A program made the position numbers and the translations under genes. Positions 10,215 to 17,522 of a DNA stretch of 64,000 bases are shown here, piece by piece. The DNA is taken from NCBI RefSeq assembly GCF_026810445.1, contig NZ_CP113949.1, forward strand, positions 2,294,001 to 2,358,000. Direction: 5' to 3'. Source of the DNA: Pseudomonas sp. BSw22131. GTDB lineage: Bacteria; Pseudomonadota; Gammaproteobacteria; Pseudomonadales; Pseudomonadaceae. The stretch's first letter is position 1. Every line of letters starts with the position of its first letter. Under the pieces are notes generated by a model. It did no database searches, was not told the origin of the DNA, and saw nothing but the letters and a program-made list of their open reading frames with translations.

Positions 10215-10371
10215 GCCCGCGTATGCGCCTGAGTGCCAGGCGATCAAGGCGATCCCGCCTGGCGGGTGGCACTTAATATCTTGGCCATCGCCGCGCTTTT
10301 GTAGTGTGGTTGCATTCATCTATTCTCATGGCTTTTACAGCATCTCGATTGACTGAAAGGATCAACGGCAC

Positions 10372-11307
10372 ATGCGCATTTTAATAGTGGGAGCCGGTGC
10401 GATAGGCGGGTATTTTGGCGGGCGCCTTCTGGAAGCGGGGCGCGACGTTACGTTTCTGGTCAGGACCGGCCGGGCCGAAGAGCTGGACCGCGACGGTTTG
10501 GTCGTGCGAAGTCCGATGGGCAATATCGAGTACCCGTCGCCGCCCTATGTTCTAACGCAACAGCTCGACGAGGCGTACGACCTGATCGTGGTCAGTTGCA
10601 AGGCGTATGACCTCGACGCGTCGATGGAAGGCTTCGCTGTCGCAGTCGGCCCTGACACGTTGATACTGCCGCTGCTCAATGGCATGGCGCATGTGGACCG
10701 GCTTTGCCAGCGTTTCGAGGCTGCGAACGTGCTGGGAGGCCAGTGTCTGGTGTCACTCGACCGAGATGTTTCAGGCGCCGTGCTGCACCTCAATGACACC
10801 CATCAGCTGTCATTCGGCGAGCTCAGTGGCGCGTTGACCCCTCGTATCCTGCGGGTAGCCGAAGCGCTGGCGGACGCTGGTTTCGATGCCAACCTCAGTC
10901 AGCAAATCGTCCAGGAAATGTGGGAGAAGTGGTGCTTTATCGCCACCGCAGCAGGGATCACCGGTTCAATGCGCGCCAGTATCGGGGACGTGCTGGCGTC
11001 CGGAGGCGAGCCGCTGATACTCAAGCTGTTGGCGGAATGTGCAAGCGTGGCCGAGCACGCGGGTTATGCGTTACGCACGGACGTGAGGCAGCGCTTTCAG
11101 AACATGCTGACCGCGGCGAATTCGAGGATGACAGCCTCCATGCTGCGCGACATCGAGCGTGGCGCGCCGATTGAAGTCGAGCAGATCATCGGCGAGATGG
11201 TGCTCAGGAGGGCAGACAGCGGCCATGAAAGGCCGCTGTTGTCAGCATTGGATTTCGTGCACCTGAATCTGAAATCCTACGAAGCGCGAAGGGTTCGCGA
11301 AGTGTGA
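10372..11307 (+). CDS. 2-dehydropantoate 2-reductase family protein (PanE-like)
   Basis: A 311-residue member of the ketopantoate reductase family, which reduces a 2-keto acid with NADPH; PanE makes pantoate for coenzyme A. The nucleotide-binding start ILIVGAGAIGGYFGGRL is at residues 3-19. The substrate-domain patterns LPLLNGMAHVDRL, WEKWCFIATAAGI (catalytic lysine region) and the helical carboxyl half are present. Pseudomonas genomes often carry several paralogues, and this one is a lone gene without panB or panC. It may act on another keto acid, so I give no symbol. The stop codon lies inside a strong hairpin. Confidence 0.85.
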   Translation: MRILIVGAGAIGGYFGGRLLEAGRDVTFLVRTGRAEELDRDGLVVRSPMGNIEYPSPPYVLTQQLDEAYDLIVVSCKAYDLDASMEGFAVAVGPDTLILPLLNGMAHVDRLCQRFEAANVLGGQCLVSLDRDVSGAVLHLNDTHQLSFGELSGALTPRILRVAEALADAGFDANLSQQIVQEMWEKWCFIATAAGITGSMRASIGDVLASGGEPLILKLLAECASVAEHAGYALRTDVRQRFQNMLTAANSRMTASMLRDIERGAPIEVEQIIGEMVLRRADSGHERPLLSALDFVHLNLKSYEARRVREV

Positions 11308-11331
11308 ACCGGCTTCCCGGAAGCCGGTTCA
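11305..11331. terminator. Perfect hairpin at the panE-like stop codon
   Basis: TGAACCGGCTTCC and GGAAGCCGGTTCA form a 12- to 13-bp stem that includes the stop codon. There is no T-run. It separates the convergent genes. Confidence 0.6.
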
Positions 11332-11358
11332 GTGCTCGGATAAGCAAGTACGACAGGC

Positions 11359-12606
11359 TTACTTATGCGCGGCGGACAACTCCATGATCATTCGCGTCAA
11401 CAGGTAGATGCGCGGGGCCACGCTGTCGACTTCGGCGTACTCCTCGGGCGTGTGAATATTCCCGCCGACGATGCCGAAACCATCAAGCGTCGGTACGCCA
11501 ACAGCGGCCGCCAGGCTCGCATCTGCCGCGCCACCGCTGCCCTCGATGGTCAGCTTGCGGCCCAACTCGCCGTAGATGCCTTGCGCCATGGCGACCAGCT
11601 TGTCTGACTCCGCCGTCTGCGGCATCGGTGGCAGGCCCCGAATCAGTTTGGTGCTGACTTCGGTTTCCGGGATCATCTTGTCGGCAGACACCCGCGCAAG
11701 GTCCTTTTCAATCCGGTCTAACTCTTCAGGCACCGCCACCCGAACGTCTGCCTTGGCTGTCGCCTGATCGGGAATCACGTTGACCCGCTCACCCGCATTG
11801 ATCACGGTGAAATTGATCGTGGTCTTTTTCTCGGCATCGCCGAGTTTGCCCAGTTGCAGGATCTGGTGCGCAGCTTCCATCGCCGCATTGCGGCCCAGGT
11901 CCGGCGCGACACCGGCGTGTGAGGCCTTGCCTTTGACGTCCACCACGGCGGTTGCACTGCCTTTTCGCCACACCACCAGACCATCGGCTGGACGGCCCGG
12001 CTCCAGATTGAGCGTGACGTCATGGGTCTTGGCGACTTTCTGGATCAGCGCAGTGGCGGCTTCCGAACCGGTTTCTTCGCTGGCGTCGAGCAGAAAGGTG
12101 ATCTGCGCGTAATCCTTGAAGTTGAGATTTTTGAGGATTTTCAGCGCGTAAATGCCGGCGACGATGCCGCCCTTGTCATCCATCACTCCAGGCCCGTAAG
12201 CGCGACCATCCTTGATGGTGAAGGGGCGGGCAGCCGCTGAGCCTTCCTTGAACACGGTGTCCATGTGCGCCATCAGCAGGATTTTTGCCTTGCCCGTACC
12301 TTTGAGCGTCGCGACAACATGACTGCTCTTGTCGGGTGCGGTATTGGGAAACGTTTCAATGGTCGCACCGAGCTTTTTCAGCTCATCGACGGTGATATCA
12401 CTGACTTGCGCTAGGCCCGGTTCGTACCCTGAGCCAGAGTCGATGTTGACCAGTTTCTCCAGCAGTTTCAGGGCTTCTGGCTGGTAGTTTTGAGCGTCGG
12501 TCTGAACCTGCTGGTCAGGCGCGGCGGACGCCGGCAGCGCAACACCCATTGCAAGGCTCAAGGCGAAGGCGCTAGCGAGTGCGGAGCGGGAGAAGGGTTG
12601 GGTCAT
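11359..12606 (-). CDS. Exported M20 family metallopeptidase (carboxypeptidase G2-like)
   Basis: A 415-residue zinc exopeptidase with a signal peptide (hydrophobic LASAFALSLAMGVAL, cut after PASAA near residue 29), so it acts in the periplasm. Zinc and catalytic motifs in order are LLMAHMDTVF, GPGVMDDKGG, ASEETGS with the catalytic Glu pair, and LNLEPGR; the last zinc ligand is in FGIVGGNIHTPEEY. A dimerisation domain (KGKASHAGVAPDLGRNAA) sits in the middle. The closest characterised relatives remove C-terminal glutamate from folate and related amides. It is a single gene. The family is clear, the natural substrate is not. Confidence 0.9.
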   Translation of the reverse strand: MTQPFSRSALASAFALSLAMGVALPASAAPDQQVQTDAQNYQPEALKLLEKLVNIDSGSGYEPGLAQVSDITVDELKKLGATIETFPNTAPDKSSHVVATLKGTGKAKILLMAHMDTVFKEGSAAARPFTIKDGRAYGPGVMDDKGGIVAGIYALKILKNLNFKDYAQITFLLDASEETGSEAATALIQKVAKTHDVTLNLEPGRPADGLVVWRKGSATAVVDVKGKASHAGVAPDLGRNAAMEAAHQILQLGKLGDAEKKTTINFTVINAGERVNVIPDQATAKADVRVAVPEELDRIEKDLARVSADKMIPETEVSTKLIRGLPPMPQTAESDKLVAMAQGIYGELGRKLTIEGSGGAADASLAAAVGVPTLDGFGIVGGNIHTPEEYAEVDSVAPRIYLLTRMIMELSAAHK

Positions 12607-12800
12607 GCGTCGTTCCCTGATGTCGTTGATTGAATTCAGGTATTACCCTAACGGCTTCAAAAAAAATCCGCACCCGCCAAACCCGGCGTTTGCAGCGTTT
12701 AATGCTGTAAAAAACGTTTGTCAGTCACAGTGCCCGCCGGGGCGCGGGGTGAGCTAACCTCTTCACTTACGTTTTTCAGTCCAAAGCAGAGAGGTGCCAC

Positions 12801-13043
12801 ATGCCAGTCAAGCACGATTTATATGCGGATTTGAGTGTCAGCAAAGACGACCTTGCCAAGCGTCGTGGCAGTGATCCGAGGTTGAACCAGTTGGTCGCTC
12901 ATTACGATGAAATCGATGCCGAAGTGCTGAAGGCAGAAGCCGGGTCGTCGTTGGGTGTTTCGGACGGTCAGCTTTTGAAACTCAAGGGAAAGCGTCTGGA
13001 GACCAAGGACAAAATCGTCAGTCAGCTGAGCCATCCGCAATGA
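12801..13043 (+). CDS. YdcH/DUF465 family small protein
   Basis: An 80-residue, helical, charged protein of the YdcH (DUF465) family. The pattern of a loop (SDPRLNQLVAHYDEIDAEV) followed by a long helix (QLLKLKGKRLETKDKIVSQL) is typical, and the whole is likely a helical hairpin that dimerises. The start has a GAGAGG ribosome site. The family is widespread in proteobacteria; its function is not established. It lies alone, facing csrA. Confidence 0.85.
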   Translation: MPVKHDLYADLSVSKDDLAKRRGSDPRLNQLVAHYDEIDAEVLKAEAGSSLGVSDGQLLKLKGKRLETKDKIVSQLSHPQ

Positions 13044-13200
13044 CGGGCAGGGAAGGAGGGGAGTGGAACCAGAAAAGAGGGTAGACGCTGTTTATGGATC
13101 CAAAATCAGCGTCGGCACATAGGGCGCCTTTGCGGGGGCGCCGTGTGGGCAATCTGCTTGCGGTTCAAGCAGACTGCGCGTAAGAGGCCAGCAACGATTG

Positions 13201-13389
13201 TTATTGGGGCTCTTGATTAGGTGCGATCTCGGCTTGAATACGTTTGTAAATTTCTTCGCGGTGAACTGAAACGTTTTTCGGAGCGTTGATACCAAGTCTG
13301 ACTTGCAGACCTTGTACGCCCAGAATGGTAACGGTGATCTCGTCACCGATGTTTATGCTTTCGCCGACTTTGCGGGTGAGTATCAACAT
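13201..13389 (-). CDS. csrA: CsrA/Rsm family post-transcriptional regulator
   Basis: A 62-residue CsrA/Rsm protein that binds GGA motifs in mRNA leaders and blocks or stabilises translation under control of the Gac/Rsm small RNAs. The whole fold is visible: [20 protein letters not shown], then [20 protein letters not shown] with the RNA-contacting Val/His/Arg near 42-44 and the closing helix [10 protein letters not shown]. The INIGD and GINAPKNV forms are nearer to RsmE-type paralogues than to classical RsmA, which has LMVGDD. The ATG at 13389 follows AAGGAAAAG; the frame open further upstream is not the gene. A GGA site overlaps its own ribosome site. Confidence 0.93.
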   Translation of the reverse strand: MLILTRKVGESINIGDEITVTILGVQGLQVRLGINAPKNVSVHREEIYKRIQAEIAPNQEPQ

Positions 13390-13394
13390 AATCT

Positions 13395-13403
13395 TTTCCT
13401 TGA
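13395..13403 (-). promoter_or_regulatory. Possible CsrA/Rsm autoregulatory GGA site
   Basis: On the minus strand TCAAGGAAA covers the csrA Shine-Dalgarno and matches the Csr/Rsm consensus (A/U)CANGGANG at all but one base. It is placed where the protein could repress its own translation. Confidence 0.4.
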
Positions 13404-13899
13404 TGGCCTCATGAAGCGCCTCTACCAGGAGGCTGGCGTGAGCCTTTGGGTGGTGGTTATTGCCGAGTGCATCCAAATGCGTCCGTCAGTATGACGTCTT
13501 CGGTACGATTTTAATTCCCCAGGTTCCTTTTCTTGTTGTAGAGAGAGTTTCCGGGGTGAGCGGCACATGAATTCTGCCCTGTTTTGACATTAAATTCGCC
13601 ACGCTTATGGGTGCAAAACGCGGGTGCCAAATGTGGGGCGGCGACTATTGCACACTCCTTTGCCATTTAATGCAAAGAAGTCATGCCGAGAAGTGAAGAA
13701 TTTTTCACTCCGAAGCCTCGTAAGCGATCTCCTAATGCAGTGTAGGAGAATTCCTAGATCAGTGAAGGTCGCCAGATGGATAGGTGAAGGCAATTTGACT
13801 GCTAATCGGCACCACGTTGATCAATGATCGTTCAGAGGCCCGATTGGCACGTCTATGTTGGAAGGGGTGGAGCGAGAAAGGGGCGCGGAGGCGTAAACG
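13404..13899. other. Non-coding gap between csrA and gntP
   Basis: About 500 bases with no convincing gene; frames near 13605-13827 lack ribosome sites and sensible composition. It holds the csrA promoter and a cluster of TAGGA/TCCTA half-sites at 13729-13756. Confidence 0.45.
13729..13756. promoter_or_regulatory. Cluster of TCCTA/TAGGA half-sites (RcsB/NarL-type box?)
   Basis: Three alternating half-sites occur: TCCTA at 13730, TAGGA at 13743 and TCCTA at 13752. The inner pair gives TAGGAGAATTCCTA, which agrees at 11 of 14 positions with the enterobacterial RcsAB box TAAGAATATTCCTA. That suggests a LuxR/NarL-type response regulator. It lies about 350 bases upstream of csrA on the opposite side from gntP. 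Confidence 0.4.
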
Positions 13900-13926
13900 A
13901 CATGCCCGCCAGTGCGACGGGCATGT
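13900..13926 (-). terminator. Hairpin after gntP
   Basis: ACATGCCCG and CGGGCATGT form a 9-bp stem with a nine-base loop, 20 bases beyond the gntP stop. The T-run is weak (CGTTTA). Confidence 0.6.
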
Positions 13927-13945
13927 ACGTTGATAGAGCGTCGAA

Positions 13946-15298
13946 TCAGACGACCAGAGACAGCAACATGATGAAGATGATGCCCACCACCGACAGGATG
14001 GTTTCCATCACAGTCCAGGTTTTCAGGGTCTCGGTCACGGTCATGTTGAAGTACTGCTTCACCAGCCAGAAACCCGCATCGTTGACGTGCGACAGAATCA
14101 GCGAACCGGCGCCTGTGGCCAATACCAGCAGCTCACGGTTGACGCCCGGTACCATGCCCACCACCGGGGCGACGATCCCGGCGCCGGTGATGGTGGCCAC
14201 GGTTGCTGAACCTGTTGCGACACGAATCACCGCTGCCACCAGCCATGCCAGCAGGATCGGCGAGATCTGTGCCTGCACGGCCATGTGACCGATCAGGTTG
14301 CCCACGCCGCTGTCCACCAGCATCTGCTTGAAGCCGCCGCCTGCGCCCACGATCAGCACGATGGCCGCCACCGGTGCCAGGCTCTGATCCAGCAATTTGA
14401 TGATGTGATCACGGCTGAAGCCGCGTGCCGAACCAAAGGTGTAGAACGCCAGCAACAGCGCAAACAGCAGCGCGGCAATCGGGTGGCCGATGAAGTCCAT
14501 CCACACCCGGAACACATGGCCAGTTGGCAAGGCGACGTCGGCAAAGGTCTTGAGCAGCATCAGGAACACCGGCAACAGGATCGTAATCAGCGTGATCGCG
14601 AAGCTCGGCAGGTTCTCGTTGGTGGACTCCTTGGCGATCTGGTCCATCAGCTCCTGAGAAGGGTTGCCAGGAATGTACTTGGCGATCCACTTGCCGTAGA
14701 TAGGCCCGGCGATGATTGCAGTGGGCAGTGCGACGATCAGGCCATAGAAAATGGTCTTGCCGATGTCGGCGTTGAAGATGCCGATGGCCAGCAGCGGACC
14801 CGGGTGCGGCGGCACCAGCCCGTGAACGGCGGAGAGGCCCGCCAGCAGCGGAATGCCGATCTTGACGATGGAGACGCCACTGCGACGCGCCACGATGAAC
14901 ACCAGCGGGATCAGCAATACGAAGCCGATTTCGAAGAACAGTGGGATGCCCACCAGGAACGCCGAAAACATCATCGCCCAGTGAACGCGTTCTTTGCCGA
15001 ATCGACGAATCAGGGTTTGCGCAATCTGGTCGGCGCCGCCGGAATCAGCCATTAGTTTGCCGAGCATGGTGCCCAGACCGAGGATGATGCCGACGAAGCC
15101 CAGTACGCCGCCGAAGCCGTCCTGGAACGACTTCATGACTTTGTCCACCGGCATGCCGGACGTCAGGCCCAGGAAGCCCGCGGCAATGGTCAGCGCTACG
15201 AAGGGGTGAACTTTGAATTTGGTGATCAACAGCACAAGGCCGATGATGGTCACCACCGCATCCACAAGCAGATACGTCTCTTGGGTCATACCGAACAT
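13946..15298 (-). CDS. gntP: Gluconate:H+ symporter, GntP family
   Basis: A 450-residue permease of the GntP family with about a dozen membrane helices. Diagnostic stretches are GLGTMLGKLMADSGGADQIA, HGLVPPHPGPLLAIG, LIVGAGGGFKQMLVDSGVG, VATGSATVATITGAGI and the end HVNDAGFWLVKQYFNMT. It imports gluconate across the inner membrane. The ATG at 15298 follows GGAGAGAC. The kinase gntK lies upstream on the same strand with a GntR palindrome at 15380 between them, so gntP probably has its own promoter as well. A damaged paralogue of this permease lies at 32660-33788. Confidence 0.93.
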   Translation of the reverse strand: MFGMTQETYLLVDAVVTIIGLVLLITKFKVHPFVALTIAAGFLGLTSGMPVDKVMKSFQDGFGGVLGFVGIILGLGTMLGKLMADSGGADQIAQTLIRRFGKERVHWAMMFSAFLVGIPLFFEIGFVLLIPLVFIVARRSGVSIVKIGIPLLAGLSAVHGLVPPHPGPLLAIGIFNADIGKTIFYGLIVALPTAIIAGPIYGKWIAKYIPGNPSQELMDQIAKESTNENLPSFAITLITILLPVFLMLLKTFADVALPTGHVFRVWMDFIGHPIAALLFALLLAFYTFGSARGFSRDHIIKLLDQSLAPVAAIVLIVGAGGGFKQMLVDSGVGNLIGHMAVQAQISPILLAWLVAAVIRVATGSATVATITGAGIVAPVVGMVPGVNRELLVLATGAGSLILSHVNDAGFWLVKQYFNMTVTETLKTWTVMETILSVVGIIFIMLLSLVV

Positions 15299-15379
15299 GG
15301 GGGTGTCTCTCCGTTGTATTTTGTTTTTTTGGAGCTAATGCCTGACGCTGCCTTCACTCACGAGTGTGCGTTGCATGCG

Positions 15380-15397
15380 AAAGACAGCGCTGTCTTT
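15380..15397. promoter_or_regulatory. GntR operator upstream of gntP
   Basis: AAAGACAGCGCTGTCTTT is an 18-bp perfect palindrome, 82 bases before the gntP start. Its core AGACAGCGCTGTCT is repeated exactly upstream of gntK (15994-16007). An even-centred GCGC palindrome is what LacI-family repressors bind. Confidence 0.75.
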
Positions 15398-15419
15398 GCA
15401 GCTCACGCCTGATCCGCGA

Positions 15420-15977
15420 TCAGGAGCCGGTGTGCGCGCCTTCGGTGGATTGGGTTTTGGAGAGTTCCCACCATTTGGCGGCCTGTTCTCCGATGGCTTC
15501 GATTGACTGCGTGGCATCGACGACCAGTGTGCGGTCTTCACCATTAGGCGGCTCAAGCGTCGCGAACTGACTGTCCACCAAGCTCGCTGGCATGAAATGC
15601 CCAGGGCGGTTAGCGCAGCGTTTGGTGGCCTCTTCCTTGCTCAGTTCGAGAAACACAAAACCCAGGCCAGGCACCGCAGCACGCAGCGTTTCGCGATAGC
15701 GAAGCTTGAGTGAGGAGCAGGTGAGGATGGGGTGTTCGCCATTGCGCAACGCGGCGGCCAGTTCTTCACCCAGACGGGTAAGCCAGCCGGCACGGTCTTC
15801 GTCATTGAGGGGGTGACCAGCGCTCATCTTGTCGATGTTGGCCTGGGGATGGAACGCGTCGCCTTCGATGAGGCGGCCTCCGCTGTTTTTGGCGATTTCA
15901 GCGCCGACGACACTTTTGCCGCAGCCGGAAACACCCATCACCACGAGGGCAGAAATTGCGTGTGGAGCAGTAGTCAT
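15420..15977 (-). CDS. gntK: Gluconokinase
   Basis: A 185-residue thermoresistant-type gluconate kinase that makes 6-phosphogluconate for the Entner-Doudoroff pathway. The P-loop VMGVSGCGKSVVG is at residues 13-25, followed by IEGDAFHPQANIDKMSAGHP (substrate-binding Asp/His) and DEDRAGWL, then LKLRYRETLR and the lid region KRCANRPGHFMPASLVDSQF. The start has a GAGG site. It stands between gntP and gntR, each with a GntR operator. Confidence 0.95.
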   Translation of the reverse strand: MTTAPHAISALVVMGVSGCGKSVVGAEIAKNSGGRLIEGDAFHPQANIDKMSAGHPLNDEDRAGWLTRLGEELAAALRNGEHPILTCSSLKLRYRETLRAAVPGLGFVFLELSKEEATKRCANRPGHFMPASLVDSQFATLEPPNGEDRTLVVDATQSIEAIGEQAAKWWELSKTQSTEGAHTGS

Positions 15978-15993
15978 AAAAACCTCGTCCCGC

Positions 15994-16007
15994 AGACAGC
16001 GCTGTCT
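15994..16007. promoter_or_regulatory. GntR operator upstream of gntK
   Basis: AGACAGCGCTGTCT, a 14-bp perfect palindrome, lies 16 bases before the gntK ATG and is identical to the core of the site before gntP. Binding there would block transcription or the promoter start. Confidence 0.75.
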
Positions 16008-16151
16008 TGTCCGGTTACCAGACGGAAGACTGCAGACTGTGTCCGGGTGTAGTCATTGTTATGGGTATCTCGATGGTTCATAGCCGCTCGATCCTTGCCG
16101 CTTGGATGTGACAAAAGCGTTCTAAGAAAGCGTTGCGGGACTTCCGGAGAT

Positions 16152-16165
16152 AGCGCTACCTTAGA
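16152..16165 (-). promoter_or_regulatory. Second GntR-type site upstream of gntR
   Basis: On the minus strand TCTAAGGTAGCGCT matches, apart from its first base, the sequence ACnAAGnTAGCGCT that I recall as the P. aeruginosa GntR operator. It lies 58 bases before the gntR start, suited to autoregulation. Confidence 0.5.
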
Positions 16166-16223
16166 GCCCCTCCGACACAATTTGCAACCCCTTCAGCTTT
16201 TGTTCCTATTCAGTTGGCAACGC

Positions 16224-17240
16224 ATGACACGCAATGGTTCCCGCTCCACCGGTCGTCCCACGCTCAATGAAGTTGCAAAGCTGGCGGCGGTCTCACCCAT
16301 CACTGCCTCCAGAGCCCTGCGCGGGATTGCCACTGTGGCGCCAGAACTGGTCGAAAAGGTCCGTGCTGCAGCGCTGAGTCTAGGCTATGTCGCCAACCCT
16401 GCCGCCCGCGCTTTGGCCTCCTCGCACAGCCAGACGGTGGTGGTGCTTGTACCGTCCTTATCCAACCAGCTGTTTATCGAAACGCTCGAAGCGATTCAGG
16501 CGGTACTGAGCCCGCGCGGCCTGGAAGTGGTGATCGGTAACTACCACTATTCGCCGCATGAGGAAGAAAACCTGTTGCGCAGCCACCTTGCCAATCGTCC
16601 TCGCGGGCTGTTGTTGACCGGGTTTGATCGCAGTCCGGCCGCCCAGCATCTGCTCGCTGCCAGTGGCGTGCCGTGCGTGCACATGATGGAGCTGGACGGG
16701 CAGCGCGCCGAGTCTTGCGTCGGGTTTTCCCAACAGCAGGCTGGCGCAGAAGCGGCCAGGCACTTGTTGAGCCGCGGCCGCCGTCGCCTGGCGTATGTAG
16801 CCGCGCAATTGGACCCCCGCGTGTTGCAGCGCGGCAAAGGATTTCAGGCCGCGCTGGAGGCGGCGGGGGCTTACGACCCGGCGCTGCAGGTGTCGACGCC
16901 GCAGCCGTCTTCGATTGGCTTGGGAGGGGAGTTGTTCGCCCGCTTGCTTGAAGAACATCCAGACGTGGATGGCATGTTTTTCTGTAACGACGACCTCGCG
17001 CAAGGGGCCGCGCTCGAAGCCTTGCGTCGTGGCATCAGCATTCCCGAGCGTGTGTCGCTGATCGGATTCAATGATCTGCCCGGCTCTGCGCACATGGTGC
17101 CGCGCCTGACCTCGATCCGCACCCCGCGTGAAGAAGTCGGCCAGCGCGCCGCGCAGCTGCTGCTGGGGTTGCTGGACGGCACCGTCCAGCCGTCGCAAAT
17201 CGATCTGGGGTTCGAATTGGTCGTGCGCGAAAGCACATGA
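16224..17240 (+). CDS. gntR: LacI-family gluconate repressor GntR
   Basis: A 338-residue LacI/GalR regulator. The helix-turn-helix PTLNEVAKLAAVSPITASRA is near residues 12-31, with the hinge helix NPAARALASSHSQT at about 60. A periplasmic-binding-protein-like core follows (VVLVPSLSNQLFIETLEAIQ; GMFFCNDDLAQGAALEAL; RVSLIGFNDLPGSAHMVPRL). Gluconate or 6-phosphogluconate should release it from DNA. It is divergent from gntK with at least two operators between. The frame is open upstream, but the ATG at 16224 is where the family begins. Confidence 0.92.
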   Translation: MTRNGSRSTGRPTLNEVAKLAAVSPITASRALRGIATVAPELVEKVRAAALSLGYVANPAARALASSHSQTVVVLVPSLSNQLFIETLEAIQAVLSPRGLEVVIGNYHYSPHEEENLLRSHLANRPRGLLLTGFDRSPAAQHLLAASGVPCVHMMELDGQRAESCVGFSQQQAGAEAARHLLSRGRRRLAYVAAQLDPRVLQRGKGFQAALEAAGAYDPALQVSTPQPSSIGLGGELFARLLEEHPDVDGMFFCNDDLAQGAALEALRRGISIPERVSLIGFNDLPGSAHMVPRLTSIRTPREEVGQRAAQLLLGLLDGTVQPSQIDLGFELVVREST

Positions 17241-17253
17241 AAAGCCCGATCCG

Positions 17254-17334
17254 CTGTAGGCGAGAATTCATTCGCGTGGCGCCAGTGCGGGTTCGACCGT
17301 AGCGGCGCCTCGCCAACAAGTTGGCTCCTACAGG
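17254..17334 (+). repeat. REP-like repeat, GAATTCATTCGCG family (copy 1 of a direct pair)
   Basis: About 80 bases beginning TGTAGGCGAGAATTCATTCG and ending AACAAGTTGGCTCCTACAGG. A near-identical copy follows at 17418-17499. The ends (TGTAGG and CCTACA) are complementary, giving a large imperfect hairpin. Confidence 0.8.
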
Positions 17335-17417
17335 AATTTGCCTATTGCAGGGCTTTTGTTGGATCGAGTGGGCGGCATCCCGACTTGCCCACGAAGCTCG
17401 CTGATCGATGCGGGCAC

Positions 17418-17499
17418 GCTGTAGACACGAATTCATTCGCGTGGCGCCAGTGCGGGTTTGACCGTAGAGGCGCCTCGCCAACAAGTTGGCTCCTACAGG
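17418..17499 (+). repeat. REP-like repeat, GAATTCATTCGCG family (copy 2)
   Basis: Second copy, differing from the first at only a few bases in the left arm and middle. It ends 24 bases before the glcB stop on the other strand, so the pair separates the convergent gntR and glc units. Confidence 0.8.
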
Positions 17500-17522
17500 G
17501 ATTTCGGGGCTGTTGAGGAAGG

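Noticed and set aside
17241..17522. Possible tRNA or CRISPR from the repeated, hairpin-rich sequence
   Set aside because: No cloverleaf, no anticodon arm and no spacers; two direct REP-like copies explain it.
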